Shown here in pieces: positions 52,490 through 64,000 of a stretch of DNA of 64,000 bases. Within the stretch, counting starts at the first letter, position 1, and each line of letters starts with the position of its first letter. A program made the position numbers and the translations under genes. This DNA is from Axinella damicornis (lineage: Eukaryota > Porifera > Demospongiae > Axinellida > Axinellidae): contig OZ007514.1 of assembly GCA_963931865.1 (NCBI GenBank), positions 1,932,027 through 1,996,026 on the forward strand. Direction: 5' to 3'. Below the pieces are notes generated by a model that was not told where the DNA came from, did no database searches, and saw only the letters and a program-made list of their open reading frames with translations.

Positions 52490-54184
52490 CATGCAGCTGA
52501 GCTCAGCAACAATACTGTGTACTGCATGCCACCACAAACATGTAGGCAGCCTTGTTGTGAATTGCAACACTCAACAATATTACACGAAGTTATTTAATGT
52601 TGTGTTATACATACATGCATTGCTGTTTTATTTATACTACCAAACAATGTGTGTACAAGCAGATCAATTATTATACATGCACTGCTTGTTCATGGTACGT
52701 ATGACTGCATGCACATGTCCTCCAATTACGACTGGTATAAACAATAATAAGCTAGCTGCAGAACGTTATAGAAGTGAAACTACATTGTTACCATCAAGTA
52801 TTTATGTACTGTGCAGACTTCTATACACATGCATCCTTGGGTGACGCTATATCTTATAACGTACCATTGTTACGACTATATACATAACTATGGTGGTCAA
52901 GCAATATCCAATGAACCATGTCGCAACTGATCTTGAGATGGCATAAAATTAATTGATTGCAATTTGTATAGTACATAAGCATGCATGGCTAGCATGATAG
53001 GTAGCTAGCTAATAGCACAATAGCAAATACTGGTAGCTAGTGGGGCTAATCTCTGCCTTCTCTCCCTCCCTCTCCTTCTCTACGTCCTCTAGCTGTGGAC
53101 AACTACTACCTGTGCATGAGTAGCTATAGCTTCCCAATAAGGTGGATGACTGGGGGATTTTGATTTTGCCCAACAATTGGTTCACAAGATCAGTGTACTG
53201 CTACAGCTCTCCACAGTCCCACCATGCAGATCTTGCAGTGTGTAGCTACAGGGTCTGGGAATGAGGCTACCCAAACAGTACAAGTTGTATACACTCAGAT
53301 ATCGCTTATAATAATTATGAGACCATGCATACACAGACAATTCTGTTATCTACTCAAAATGGCATTGTTCCTTCATATAGACACGTGGACTGCAATACAC
53401 ACACTATTGTGGCTTAAGTAATGTTCCCAGCCAAGTTGTATCAACTCCGAATTCAGTTGTTGTTGTTGCAGTACTCTCAATAATTGCCTGTCCATTCAAT
53501 CATTGCAAGTCAAAGGCTATGGTTGCATGCATGACTGTCCAGCTAGTCAGCATATTATAATTCCTCTTTGTGCACATGGCCGCACCCTTGCGAGATTAAT
53601 CTACCATGATATAATGCGTAGTCCGGTCATGCCACATGAGTTTGTACTAGCTACTTGTCAACCTGCATGGAGTCATTATGACTGCATGCTATGCATATTT
53701 GTGGGTGATGCAATAACAGTCATTCCATGATCCACTGGTGCACTATTGCATCACCCTAAACTGATATTAGCTTGTTTACCATATTTTGTATGGATCCAGA
53801 ATAATGACATTAGCCTATCACTACCACCAATCAAGCAATCTCCATGGAGATTGCTTGATTGGTGGTAATATAGGCTAATAATAATAGGTGATTGGTGGTA
53901 ATAGGCTAATAATGTCCGAGCTACTATAATTATATTCATTAATAATTACCTGTCCTGTTATATACAAGTTATCACTTAGATCTCCACTCAGAACCTAATT
54001 ACCACTGTCAGACCACTAGATCATGTAAATTAATTTTCTGTGGTTCATCATAAATAGTTCACTGGGAGATGATTGGATATAGAGTAAGAGGATGGATGAT
54101 GGTGGATCGATAGAATATGCCTGAATGAGATTGACAGTGATATAGGATAAAAAACAACACAAAAATAACGGTGATATAGTGTTA
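52490..54184. other. Intergenic spacer
   Basis: AT-rich with many tgcatg and tacatgta motifs. It contains the palindrome at 53822-53867 and a solo right end of the TAGCC family near 53250. No coding evidence. Confidence 0.6.
53822..53867. repeat. 46-bp perfect palindrome
   Basis: TACCACCAATCAAGCAATCT and its inverse, meeting at CCATGG with no spacer. Outer pieces (attagcctatcac / ggtgattggtggtaataggctaat) extend it as a larger imperfect foldback out to about 53920. Confidence 0.88.
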
Positions 54185-57100
54185 TCATGAAATGATACCA
54201 CGCCACTTTCCTGTGGCAAAGTTTAGCTCCAAGTACACATACTTTGCATCGTGGCTGCGTTGCATCAGAGTGTATCTCTGAATACCCTTCCCAGGGTCTA
54301 AAGAAGTACCTATAGATAGGGATAGAAAACATGGGGTTGTGTAAGCAATAGACTATAAGGTATTTAGCCACCTCTGCTGTCTACCTTAGTTTTAACTATA
54401 ATCATTACACCTTACTGGAAAAGAATCCTCGGATTTCTCTGGAATCTTCTTCAGACAATGCATCTGCAATATGTAGAAGGTGGTTGAATTTCTGTGGAGA
54501 TAGAAGGTCCAATGAATAGCAATTCCCCAAGGATAAAGCCACATGCAAATACAATCAGTATCGAATGCTATATGTACCATTATCAAGACATGCCTCAGTA
54601 AACAGTCGCTTCTTCACAGATAGAGGTAAGAGGTCAGGAGCTCCGGTGGAATACTCGTGCACATCCATCAGGTCAACTACTTCAATTTCCACCTCCTCCA
54701 CATGAGGGAAGTCTAGGCACACCTCTGCCATCTCATCATCCCCCAGATCCTCCTCGCACGAAACAATGACTTCATTGCCAACATCCAATGGCAAATCCCT
54801 GACTTGCATACATGGCGGAACTGGTTCGTATTCAATTGGTATGCTTACAGCAAGCTCTTCAATACCACCACAAACTTCTTCACTCTCCTCTGACTGCAAC
54901 ATCAACACCATAGACATGATCTGCGCTACGCACCTGTCAATGTCAATCTCGGAACACACCTGTGGCGAACAAGTGCTCAGAACGGTTTCCTCGCAAGCAT
55001 ACTCCTCAACCACAACCACCTGCTCATCAAGAACAGGTACACTGACTTCTTCAGAGGGATTGGAATGCTCTCCAGGTATGCATACTTCAGGGCACGGATC
55101 CAACTCCGAGGCAACTTCATCCACACTACGGTTCCCCAGAGTGATGTACTTCAGTTCGTGGTCTTCCCAACATACTGGGATACTGACCATCAACTCTACA
55201 CCATCCTCAGCACAAGACTGAGAAGCTGCCACCACCTGTGAAAAGAGGCACATAATCATTTAGCTAGAGAGCAATCACCATGCACCTCAAGTCAATTAGC
55301 ACGGCTAATGATATCACACTGCATAACATGTACTTGTACAGTGGTCATGGAGGTCACACTATGCAACAATGGAGAAGTGATGGCAGATGAGGCCGATGGC
55401 GATAGGTGATGGCAATGTGACAGGCAAGACATGCAACCAGACAGCACCCATACACATTGAGTGACTTCCGGACAGTAGTTGGAGAATGTTGTGCTCTACC
55501 TAGCTGTATACCTCACGAAGCCAGCTACAGACCTATAGTGAATAACTGCCGCACGATCTGCACACGTTCTCCACTACCACTTGTGTATGGACACGGTGCA
55601 TGTGCCATGCCTGCATGTTTTGCATCTACCACACATCACATCACCATCAGTACGTTATAGCCAGGGCCAGTGTCTAGGTAGGAAATACCAACCAGCAGTT
55701 ATAGATCTGCAGTAAAGTTACAACCTTGAGACATAGCTTCACACTCATGACAGGACTTCACACTCATGCATGACATGACTTCACACTCATGACATGACTT
55801 CACACTCATGACATGACTTAACAAGGAAGCCACGATAGTGAATTAGCAGCCACCTGCCAACTGTTAGCACCAATTGCTTGCTTAGACCAGGTGTTCATTC
55901 CTCTCTCAACTGGACCAATGCAACGTTGGAATTCTCTCATTGGAGAAACTAGCACAAAGTCTCTTACCGATAATACATCATGTACTACCATACCTCCTCC
56001 TCTCCCACTGAATCATCCTGACAGAGTAGCCGTCCGTTCTCCCACTGCACTGGTATGCTAACAAGTAGCTCCACCTCTCCATTGGTCGGAGACACCTCTC
56101 CCACACTCCGCTCAGAACCTTTAAAAGAACACATTTCAACACAATCAGCTTGTAATCCCATTTACATATACTCTAACAAGAATTACCAGTTTCTCTGTGA
56201 AAGTCTTCTTCGGTACCGACGTCTACACAATCAGTAAATACCTGAAACAGACGGAGGAGTTGGTTAAAGAATAGGTGCATGCACGGATATGCCAACTACA
56301 TTGCCATACCTCGTCATCACACTTGGGAGATGTTGGTTTGATCGCTTGATCTTCCCAAAGCTGAAAGTCTGCTTCACACGGACAGTCGGGTGTGAGTGGC
56401 GACTCTGGAATACTACCTGTGTCAAAGTCCGCAAACGGAAGTCTGTTGGTCATGCTGGTAAGAGATGAGAACGATGTGCTGCTGCTGTAGCCATCATCCA
56501 GTGAACTGGATTTTCGTAGAGCATTGGAGAGCAAGGAACTTGCTTTCATGGGATTGGTAACCACTGGCGGTTCCATCATGATGTCATTGTCCGGCGTTTG
56601 TTGACGATCAATGGTAACTGGGGATACCATTCTTTGACTCGTTGTAGAGAGTGGAAATGTGGAGTTGCTGGTCTCACCGCTTGCAGTTGATTCGAGATCT
56701 TCAATGATGCACAACTTGTCTTCGTCGTCACTCTCCTCACCAGATTCCAAATCGCTACACAAGACTGCCACCGGGCATTGTGCTGCACCTACAACAGCCC
56801 TCACTCCTGGGATTGGGGTGCTTGCGGTTGTGACAGCTGGAGGAATACTTTGCTCATTTTTGTGACTGTGCAGGTGAGTTGCTGTGAGGGCGCTCTCCTT
56901 CCACAGTGGAGTCTGAGTTTGGCGGTGTGCTGTTGGCAAGAGTGTAAGGGGAGAGGGTCGCTCTATTGGCTTAGGCAGTAGTTGCATAGGAACCTGGTGT
57001 TGTGATTTCAAAACTTGCTGTTGATTTGCTTCTTGCTGAGCAGGTGGAACTGGCAAAAACACGAGCTCTGGGGGTACCGTAGGAGCCTGGTGCTGCGATT

Positions 57101-58294
57101 TCAAATCTTGCCGTTCTCGCTGAACAGTAGCACTAGGTGGCTGACTGTGGGCTGGCCGTAACAAGAGCTCTGGGGGTACTACTGGTTTAGGCAGTGGTTG
57201 CGTAGGAACCTTGTGCTGTGATTTCAAGACTTGATTTGCTTCTTGCTGAACAGGTTGCTGATTGTGGGCTGGCAGTGACAAGAGCTCTGGGGGTACTACT
57301 GGTTTAGGCAGTGGTTGCGTAGGAACCCTGTGCTGTGATTTCAAGACTTGATTTGCTTCTCGCTGAACAGGTGGCTGATTGTGGGCTGGCAATGACAAGA
57401 GCTCTGGGGGTACTACTGGTTTAGGCATAGGTAATCTCGGAAACCGTATCACACCAGATTGCTGGTTGCAATTGGTTGCTGTGATCCGACGGGTGTGCTG
57501 AATCGCTTGCTGATGGACTGGTTGACGTGGAAGAGAACCATGTTGGGTTGGTCGGGACTGACTCAATGGTGGAAGCATGTGCTGGTACGTCTGGACTGGA
57601 ACCAGGCAGGGCTGGGGGAGCAGAACGTGCTGGGGTCTTGGAACAGGTATCAAGTGGGAAGGTTGCGGACGCAACATGTGGGAAGGTTGCGGACACAACA
57701 TGTGGGAAGGTGTTTGCGGATGGAACAGGATCTGTTGATGATTAAACGGGTCAGGAAATGGCTGATAATGAAGTGTCTGTGGGTTAGCCGGGTATGAATT
57801 GGGTACAATGGTGATAGGTTGAGGACCGGTAGCCACTAACGGTGGAGGGTCATGGGAAGGAGGTGCGATAGAGTGTGGGTCGAGCAGGACATGATGGGAA
57901 CTGTTAGCCGGGTGTGTATTGGGCACAATGGTGAAAGCATGAGGTGGGGGGCCCTGGGAAAGAGATGCAATGGAGTGTGGGTTGTGGGGAGGAAGCATGA
58001 CGTGACAGGGAGGAGACATGACAGGGTATGAGTGTTTGAGTGGTGCAGTACGGGGTCGAGGTTTGCAAGAACGGGAGGGAGATTCCTGCATGGGCACGTT
58101 CTCTTCCACCCTGCTTATCCTGAGACATGATACAAGATTGTTGTTGCAGCCGCTGGTATTGGAGATCAATGGCAAGGAATCGAAAGCTTCAGTGGACCAA
58201 GTAGACAGGGACGTTCTCCTTTGCTTTGTAGGTGGTAGTGAGCTTGCTGAGTCAGCAGGTGCAACCAAAGGTCTCTTCTCACCCAATGAACACT
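54185..58294 (-). CDS. Proline/glutamine-rich protein of unknown function, at least 6 exons (~998 aa known)
   Basis: Exons in transcript order: 56310-58294, 56187-56241, 55994-56118, 54578-55235, 54416-54463, 54185-54309 (stop TGA). Phases agree throughout. The first listed exon begins after a tgtag acceptor in phase 1, so the true first exon and ATG lie upstream and were not found. The large exon is low-complexity Pro/Gln/His with a basic patch (PPTKQRRTS) and about four ~40-residue repeats (PKPVVPPELLSLPAHNQ ... VLKSQH) encoded at about 56960-57430. Ser-rich acidic segments follow. The C-terminal exons are acidic and repeat a short motif (V/L)SIP(V/I): VELLVSIPVQWE, VELMVSIPVCWE, ELAVSIPIEYE. 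The last exon encodes a folded-looking end, QRSHDAKYVYLELNFATGKW. I recognise no family; a regulatory or scaffold role is a guess. Confidence 0.72.
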
Positions 58295-59126
58295 CTACAC
58301 GTAGGTGTGAACGAATAAATCACTATGAACAAGGTGTCCAAATGTGAAGGTAACAAATCCAGGTGCTTATTGATCTTTGATTGATTGATAATGTTCTATT
58401 TTTGGGTGGGGCACTCTCAAGGTGACAACTACACTATCAGTTCATCTTTTGATAATCACAGCTAAGATACCACATGCTGAGTTGATTATTTTCCAATACC
58501 TTTCTCTGCCCACCTTCACCCCAAAAGTTACAGTTTGCGAAAAAAGACCCTTCTTATGACCAACATCAAATCTACTTAAACCCCCAAAATTGTCATATAG
58601 TATGCCTCTACTGTACCTATAGTGGCTGCATTGACGTCACATCCACGCGACTGAGTACGTTTGCAATGCCAAAGAACATGGAATTCAATGGCAGCTGAAC
58701 GGAAACTCCAGGTCGCATAGCTGATCGGCATGGTAACTACGACAGTTGATACAGCAGTACTTGGAAGTTCCGAGCTGCTTGTGTTTCTAAAATCACTGTA
58801 GAAAGTAGAAATTACTATTTTCTTGTCCAACCGTCTTACGGAGGGTGTATCGTTTGTTTAACCCTTGGTCTGCGTTCATTAATATTCATAACTTCCGCTC
58901 ACGCGACTCGTGATCAATTTATTGCCTAGGTTACACATCTCTAAGGCTTCTCGCCGTTTAACTTGCAATCGCTGAGTAGACTTCGAGTTCGAAGGCTAAG
59001 AACTGTCGAAGTATAGTTAATTTGTCTGCTAAGGGCGTCATTGAGCCCCGACTATCGTTATATGGCTGCTAGGCCGAGTTATACTCAAGCGCTCACCTTG
59101 GAACTCTCCCTGTTGTTGTGCCGTCG
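58295..59126. other. Divergent 5' region between the P/Q-rich gene and the UBC gene
   Basis: On the minus strand agttccaag|gtgagc near 59095 could be the donor of a 5' untranslated exon of the P/Q-rich gene. On the plus strand the proposed UBC first exon starts at 59127. Overlap of these makes this a likely bidirectional promoter. Confidence 0.4.
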
Positions 59127-62100
59127 ATGTCTGCCCTCCAGCGGGTGAGTTACTGGTGTTGATGGGTAGTTCAATGATGCCTCGAGCCTATACTAGGCCC
59201 TTGAGCGCTACCAATAGCGTTCCGTAGGCGAAAAAGCCTGCCTATGCTGGCAGTACACAAAACGGCGACAAAACAGTGAGCGCTTACTTATCTCTCGATC
59301 GGTAGGAGGAGCTTCTGATCGACTGCTGATATCCGTAGGGTCTGCCTCTTCATGACTGTGATTGCCATTATATTAGCAGGGTCTGCCCCGCTTCTGTTTA
59401 GCTCGCCTCGCGATCTTGTCGTAAATATGCGACAGCCGCATTTTGCGCGCGTCCGCGCACGTCGCAATTGTGCGACAAACGCAGGCAGAGAGTTAATGGC
59501 CAGTGTCTTCAAATTCAGCCACACTATTGTACACTATCTGTACTACGAGTTGGTGATTAGCCACCTACAGATAGCTACGACCCAGATTCATACATTTTTG
59601 TGCAGAGGCTTAACTATACTAGGCTACTTGTGTGAAGGGGATTTCTGAGACCAAAAAAAAAAAGTCATTCCAAATTCGTGAGGCAACACATTTACTACAT
59701 GCACACTAGCTACAGTTCCACGTGGCCACCCGGAGAATAAAGTCGTAGCTATGCACTAGCTACACCACTGAAAACATACATCTGTAATTTTCAACAAAAA
59801 GCACTTTGTGAGCACTCTCGTCTGTCTTCGTCACATCTGAAGACAAGCAAATCTGAAGAATACCCAACCATGAGTGTTTGAGCTAGACGAAGAAAGCCCA
59901 CACTATCAGTGGCATAAACAAACCACAACGGACTCATGCAGTGTTTTCGCAACAACACTAAACACAAACACGATAAAAAAATGACATCCATATTCATCTA
60001 ACAGAAAGGTCTACCTTGCAACTCGTCTCTTCCCTCCACGACGGTGAGTTTCGTTTGCGGTTCTAACAGTTCGAAGTAGTCCTGGTCGCACACCAGCGTC
60101 CCATCCTCCAAGTAGATCTGCGCGTGCTGCGAAAGTCCGAGCCTCTCCTCAAGAATTTGTCCAAGATGTTTAAGGCTGCTCGCCACAATGCCCACTTGCA
60201 AACCGCTCCTGCCCGTGCCGGGAACGGAGACTTTGAAGGGAACACCTGCCATGATGTATTTCGCTGGAATGGCTTCGCACAGCTGCAACGGCTTCGCACA
60301 GCTGCAACTTGGCGCCTAGCTTCGCAGAACTGTGGCTATGAAGTTTGTGTCCTGATCCGAGTTGCTTCTCGTCCCATCGATATATAATGTCAGTGAAGTC
60401 CTATGGCTAGAAATAATAAGTAATTAACACATTAAAATTTAATAGTAATTGTAATGCGTTTGATTTCGTGGCACGGCTTGATTGGCGCATGGCATGGCGC
60501 GCGGGGCCGGGGAAAGCAAAATTAATATTCATTGCCGTAGCTAATTAGTTCGGTAGGGTTCAAAGGGTATCTACAATGCTCGCAATCTCACGTGGTTCTA
60601 ATCCAGCAGTACAGTCGTCTTGTGATTCCAACTAAAGACCCCAGCAGTGGCAGCACGTTGATGTCCAGGCCTCGCAGAGGAAGGGGGCGTGGCCTGGGAG
60701 AATGGGGGAGAGGGAAAAGGCTGGGAGGGCTTACGTTGAGCTCGCTAACAATCCAATCCGATTCAAGCTCCACTCACCAGGAGGATGTGTCGTCCCTCTC
60801 CGACCTCTCCTCGTCTGCTCTGGAAAAAGTCGACCTCAGCAAAGAATCGACATTCATGAAGGTTTGGTTCTCAACCCTAATTTGCTCCTCCTCGGTTTGA
60901 ATAGCCACCTCACGCTGTACACTTGTCCTTCTTCCACTGCAGCGATTGTTCAAGGAGTACGTGATGATCAGAAAGAGGTATGTTTTGACCGTGTGACCAA
61001 ATACATGGTAGTTTGTCAACTGAGGTGGGTACTTCATTACAATTAGTGTAAAGTTGAACAAGGCACTACATGTGCTTGTTGCTGTACAGTAATTGTTTTG
61101 CAGACTAATAGGCTATGTCACTAATTCAGTCTGACTGCTAAAATACAACAGTTACATTATGTTAGCACATACAACAGATTTGTTGGATGGGGTCACTGCA
61201 AGCGCTTCATGCATGATTGATTATTGCTCGTACCCTCTACACACCCCCTTAGCCCCATGCCCAACGTGTCTGTGTCTCCTCTTCCGCACGACTTCACTGA
61301 GTGGCACGGCAACATCAGAGGCCCAGAGGGAACCCCGTACGAGGGAGGCATTTTCCATTTCACCATCGAATTCAAACCTGACCACCCCAGGTAAATTTAC
61401 ACCTCATCTGCGGTATTACTAACCTTGTTCCCAGGCTTTAGTGTAGGGCTGGAGAAAAGAGAGTCTGGTACGCACTGTTTGCGCATTCTGCTCAGTTGGG
61501 TACCAGACCCAACCAATCCCAGCACGGATTGCATTTAGTATCATGCATTATACTTGAAGCGATATACGCGCTGGATGAAAGGCCTGGGAGAAGACTAACC
61601 CAGGAATACTGCATGGGAATTTTGAAACCCACAGACACTGCACTTATTCTGTCCATCATAATCATTAGTACAATTATTGGAAGATCTCCCTCCCGCTAGT
61701 GAAAGATCAAAAGCTTGTTGTTGTATGGGATGCATAGGTAGGTAGGAAATCACAAGCAAGGAGGAGCTGCATACACTTAGGTGGCTAAGTGTAGTCCCAC
61801 CCTGTGCACAAGGTTGCCCCTTTGTTCTTCCCAAGGCTCTCGATACCCGTGATGTGATGTCCGTCAATATTCCAGGTCTCCCTTTCATACTACTGCAAGA
61901 CGCAAAACCTTTATGGATTGCAATCAGTTTACTACATTTGGTAAAATTAAATTTTACATGACTGTTGACATCCCAGAGTTAATTAGGAATCAGCTATTGC
62001 ATCAGAAAGAAATGTACTTTTACATGCTCCATCTGCCACATTTTGTGTGATAAGTCAGCACAATTTAGTACATGTACATACAACAAAGTATCCACTCATC

Positions 62101-64000
62101 TCAGAGTTAGCCTCGTTCCCAGTCCCACGCCCAGCTTTTCGTCGCTTGCGCATTGCAGTACGGTAAAGCGGGGAGGGCCTGGTACATCTTCTCACGTGAG
62201 TGACGTCAAGGGTAGAAAGGGGTAGAAAGACCGGAAGTAAACGTGGGCGTACGTGGGTCTCAGAACAGCAAGAAGAGCGAAGGTACCAGGTAACATACCA
62301 CACGTATCTAGCTAGCGGGGGGCGACTGTCATACTCACCGAGCGTTGAACGTGTAGATGGTTGAATAACACGCAAAACGTAGCATCTTCGTTGTGAAAAT
62401 TTTGCCATTTGTCGATTACGTCATGCTCACGTGAGAAGATGTACCAGGCCCTCCCCGCTTTACCGTACTGCAAGCGACGAAAAGCGGGGCGTGGGACTGG
62501 GAACGAGGCTATCTCAGAGTGGTTGGTATATATGCTATTCCGTTCATAATGTTGAATACTGCGTAACCACGTGTCTGGAAACAGTTGGGGTGCAAATGCG
62601 TTTCTCTGTTTGTGTACTAGGTGAACACATGGCATCGTGGGCGAGCGATCAACCTGTGGGCAGGTGAAGAATTTGCATTAGTGAGTGCAACACACATGGT
62701 TGTGCTCACCTCTGCTCAGGGTGTATCTCGCCACTGCAGTGAACCCACGGCGGAGCCTCCTCCTGGCATAGTCTCGTTCGCAGACCTTTCATCCAGTGCG
62801 TACCGCTTTGCGTATATCACTTCCAGTTGGTTTGGGGCTGGGACCGAGACTACTCACGGCACAAGCCCCTATGATCCCATTCCTAGCCTCATCCCTGCCT
62901 CCCTGGACATCACCGTGCATGCAGTTACCTGGGCGGTGCCAAACTAGAAGTTTTCATCGCACTCATGTGTGAGAGCATTGACAGTAGCTACTAGGCCATT
63001 TGCATACAGAAGAGCACAGCTGGTGTTGTTACATTCTTCCTTGAGTAAGGAATGAGTGTTAATGGCTCAAGGATCCAACCTTAGGAACTGTTACATCCCA
63101 AAGTTAATTAACAATGTGGTAAGAATACAATGACATCCAAGAGCAGCTGGCCATCTATGGACTTGGCCAGTTTGGAAAGAGAGTCTCTCCAGATCTCTGT
63201 ACCTTACAAGATACTACCAAGTACAATGCTTGTAACTACTGCCATAGGGAGACACAACACAATGGGATCAGAGCAACTAATGGAAAGAGTTTGCTTTTGT
63301 GCACTGTTAATTTTACCCTCCTGGGTATGGAGGGAGGAGAATCACACTTTTACCTACTTACCTGGCCACACACAGGTCATTATCTATGACTGAATGAGCC
63401 CCACCACTAAAGTAATGAATATTGTATGCACATAGCTGTTTTAGTACTGGAATTTGTATATCAAAGCACTGGTTTGGTAGCACTCAGAGGAGGGAGGACG
63501 CGATCATGTGATGCACTTTTAATTGCGAATCAGTGAGCTAGTAAGTATAGGCTGTACACTTGCACTGCGAAGTCGATTTAGTTGGGGCGCCCTCTGTTGA
63601 AGATTTTTGCAGTCACAGTACACTGATTCTCAGTAGAGCATTTACAGATCAAGCGCCCCGGTGTAGTCCACTGCTATGACCGAGTACACATTTTATATGC
63701 GTTCAAGAATGCTAGGAATGATAACTAACCACGAGATTTTGTCAAGACATGACGTTGTGTCCTCCCTCCTCTGAGCAGCACTTGCTCATAGCTGTCACAT
63801 CACTATCACATGACTGTCACATGAACCCCTTGCACTGCACAAGGTTATTATCATTGAATGAGCCCCACCACAATAAAGTCATGAATATTGCACTTGTTTA
63901 GTAGCACTTACCCATAGCTGTCACATGACTATCACATGACTGTCACATGAGCCCCTTGCACTACGTGTAGGTCCCCACCCAAAGTCACCATGCTGACGCG
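59127..64000 (+). CDS. Ubiquitin-conjugating (UBC/E2) domain protein, N-terminal part
   Basis: Exons: 59127-59144 (MSALQR, tentative), 60607-60861, 60943-60977, 61253-61390 and 63971-64000, where the window ends. Junctions are in frame. If the tiny first exon is wrong, the next ATG is 60661. An Arg/Gly-rich and Ser-rich N-terminus of about 90 residues leads into the UBC fold: STFMK/RLFKEYVMIRK, then EWHGNIRGPEGTPYEGGIFH and SPPKVTMLT, the typical E2 beta-sheet core. The catalytic Cys and the C-terminus lie beyond the window, so activity and subfamily cannot be judged. Intron 1 contains the antisense CIDE-N gene and intron 4 two hairpin elements. Confidence 0.8.
59998..60252 (-). CDS. Stand-alone CIDE-N domain protein, 84 aa
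   Basis: Starts MAGVPFKVSVPGTGRSG at the first true ATG and ends in TAG. Almost the whole protein is one CIDE-N (CAD) fold: FKVSV, a regulatory basic loop, ASSLKHLGQILEERLGL, then IYLEDGTLVCDQDYFELL and TKLTVVEG. CIDE-N domains mediate acidic-basic heterodimers between DFF40/CAD nuclease and its inhibitor DFF45/ICAD, and occur in CIDE lipid-droplet proteins. With no nuclease or C-terminal domain, this could be a free interaction module that competes with CAD/ICAD pairing (inference). Intronless and nested in intron 1 of the UBC gene on the opposite strand. Confidence 0.85.
   Translation of the reverse strand: MAGVPFKVSVPGTGRSGLQVGIVASSLKHLGQILEERLGLSQHAQIYLEDGTLVCDQDYFELLEPQTKLTVVEGRDELQGRPFC
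60269..60309. repeat. 19-bp direct repeat upstream of the CIDE-N start
   Basis: Two adjacent copies of ggcttcgcacagctgcaac, 17 bp or more upstream of the CIDE-N ATG in the gene's orientation. Could be part of its promoter or leader. Confidence 0.6.
62108..62511. mobile_element. 404-bp MITE of the TAGCC family with ~95-bp inverted ends
   Basis: Left end TAGCCTCGTTCCCAGTCCC, right end its inverse, with inverted similarity extending about 95 bp to tcacgtgag. Exact 9-bp duplication tctcagagt at 62099-62107 and 62512-62520. No ORF. A solo right end of the same subfamily lies at about 12303-12347. Confidence 0.92.
62771..62854. mobile_element. 84-bp TAGTC hairpin element, older
   Basis: TAGTCTCGTTCGCAGACC ... 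GGGACCGAGACTA; flanks ctcctggca / ctcacggca match at 7 of 9 bases, consistent with a decayed target duplication. Confidence 0.75.

Larger units (their letters stand above)
61391..63970. other. UBC intron 4
   Basis: 2.6-kb intron. It contains a degenerate hairpin element (about 61424-61595), the 404-bp MITE (62108-62511) and another hairpin element (62771-62854). Direct repeats of ctgtcacatgactatcacatg and gaatgagccccaccac occur near 63780-63960. No exon found. Confidence 0.65.

Noticed and set aside
51886..52597. His/Ala/Cys-rich ORFs on both strands that could look like a secreted repeat protein
   Set aside because: All coincide with the 28/58-bp minisatellite, with no signal peptide, splice sites or codon bias.
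59998..60288. 96-aa version of the CIDE-N protein starting at 60288
   Set aside because: The codon at 60288 is TTG; the first ATG is at 60252, which still includes the complete domain.

Overview
The window looks like nuclear DNA of an early-branching animal, most likely a demosponge (inference). The reasons are intron-rich animal orthologues (condensin subunit NCAPD2, PITSLRE kinase CDK11, SCPx-type thiolase), an intronless CARD-NACHT-LRR receptor, an Ig-Death-GTPase protein, a stand-alone CIDE-N protein, and introns full of minisatellites and small foldback transposons. I built the multi-exon models by hand from GT/GC-AG sites, reading phase and remembered protein similarity; no alignment was run.

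Layout. 1-2270 is a segmental copy of the divergent SCPx/NCAPD2 head-to-head region: three SCPx exons on the minus strand, the shared promoter, and two NCAPD2 exons. 2270-7910 holds an unidentified gene region with a ~1.7-kb tandem duplication carrying two arrays of a 21-bp minisatellite. 8079-11075 (+) is the NLR. 11395-15747 (-) is a 14-exon SCPx-like thiolase that shares a 137-bp promoter, with an E2F-like palindrome, with the 24-exon NCAPD2 gene (15885-29008, +). 29400-35253 (+) encodes a composite protein: novel N-terminus, two Ig domains, Death, coiled coil, Ig, AIG1-like GTPase. 36106-36472 is a second partial copy of NCAPD2, this time its last exon. 36603-46976 (+) is CDK11, with a complete 1998-bp TIR transposon in intron 7. 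47845-51235 is a divergent pair of intronless tripeptidyl-peptidase-1-like (sedolisin) genes. 51236-54184 is intergenic. 54185-58294 (-) is a proline/glutamine-rich protein I do not recognise. 59127 to the window end (+) is a ubiquitin-conjugating (UBC) gene with a CIDE-N gene nested antisense in its first intron.

Functional themes. NCAPD2 and CDK11 act in mitosis and gene expression. The NLR, the Ig-Death-GTPase protein and the CIDE-N protein belong to innate-sensing or death-related families. The two sedolisins are predicted secreted or lysosomal proteases.

The most novel signal is mobile. A family of hairpin elements of about 40-106 bp starts TAG(C/T)CTCG and is flanked in most cases by 9-bp target duplications. 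A 404-bp element and the 1998-bp element carrying RecQ-helicase remnants and a zinc-finger ORF share the same termini and target-duplication length. A second recurrent pattern is tandem duplication of exon 3' ends together with their splice donors, seen in SCPx, NCAPD2 and CDK11.
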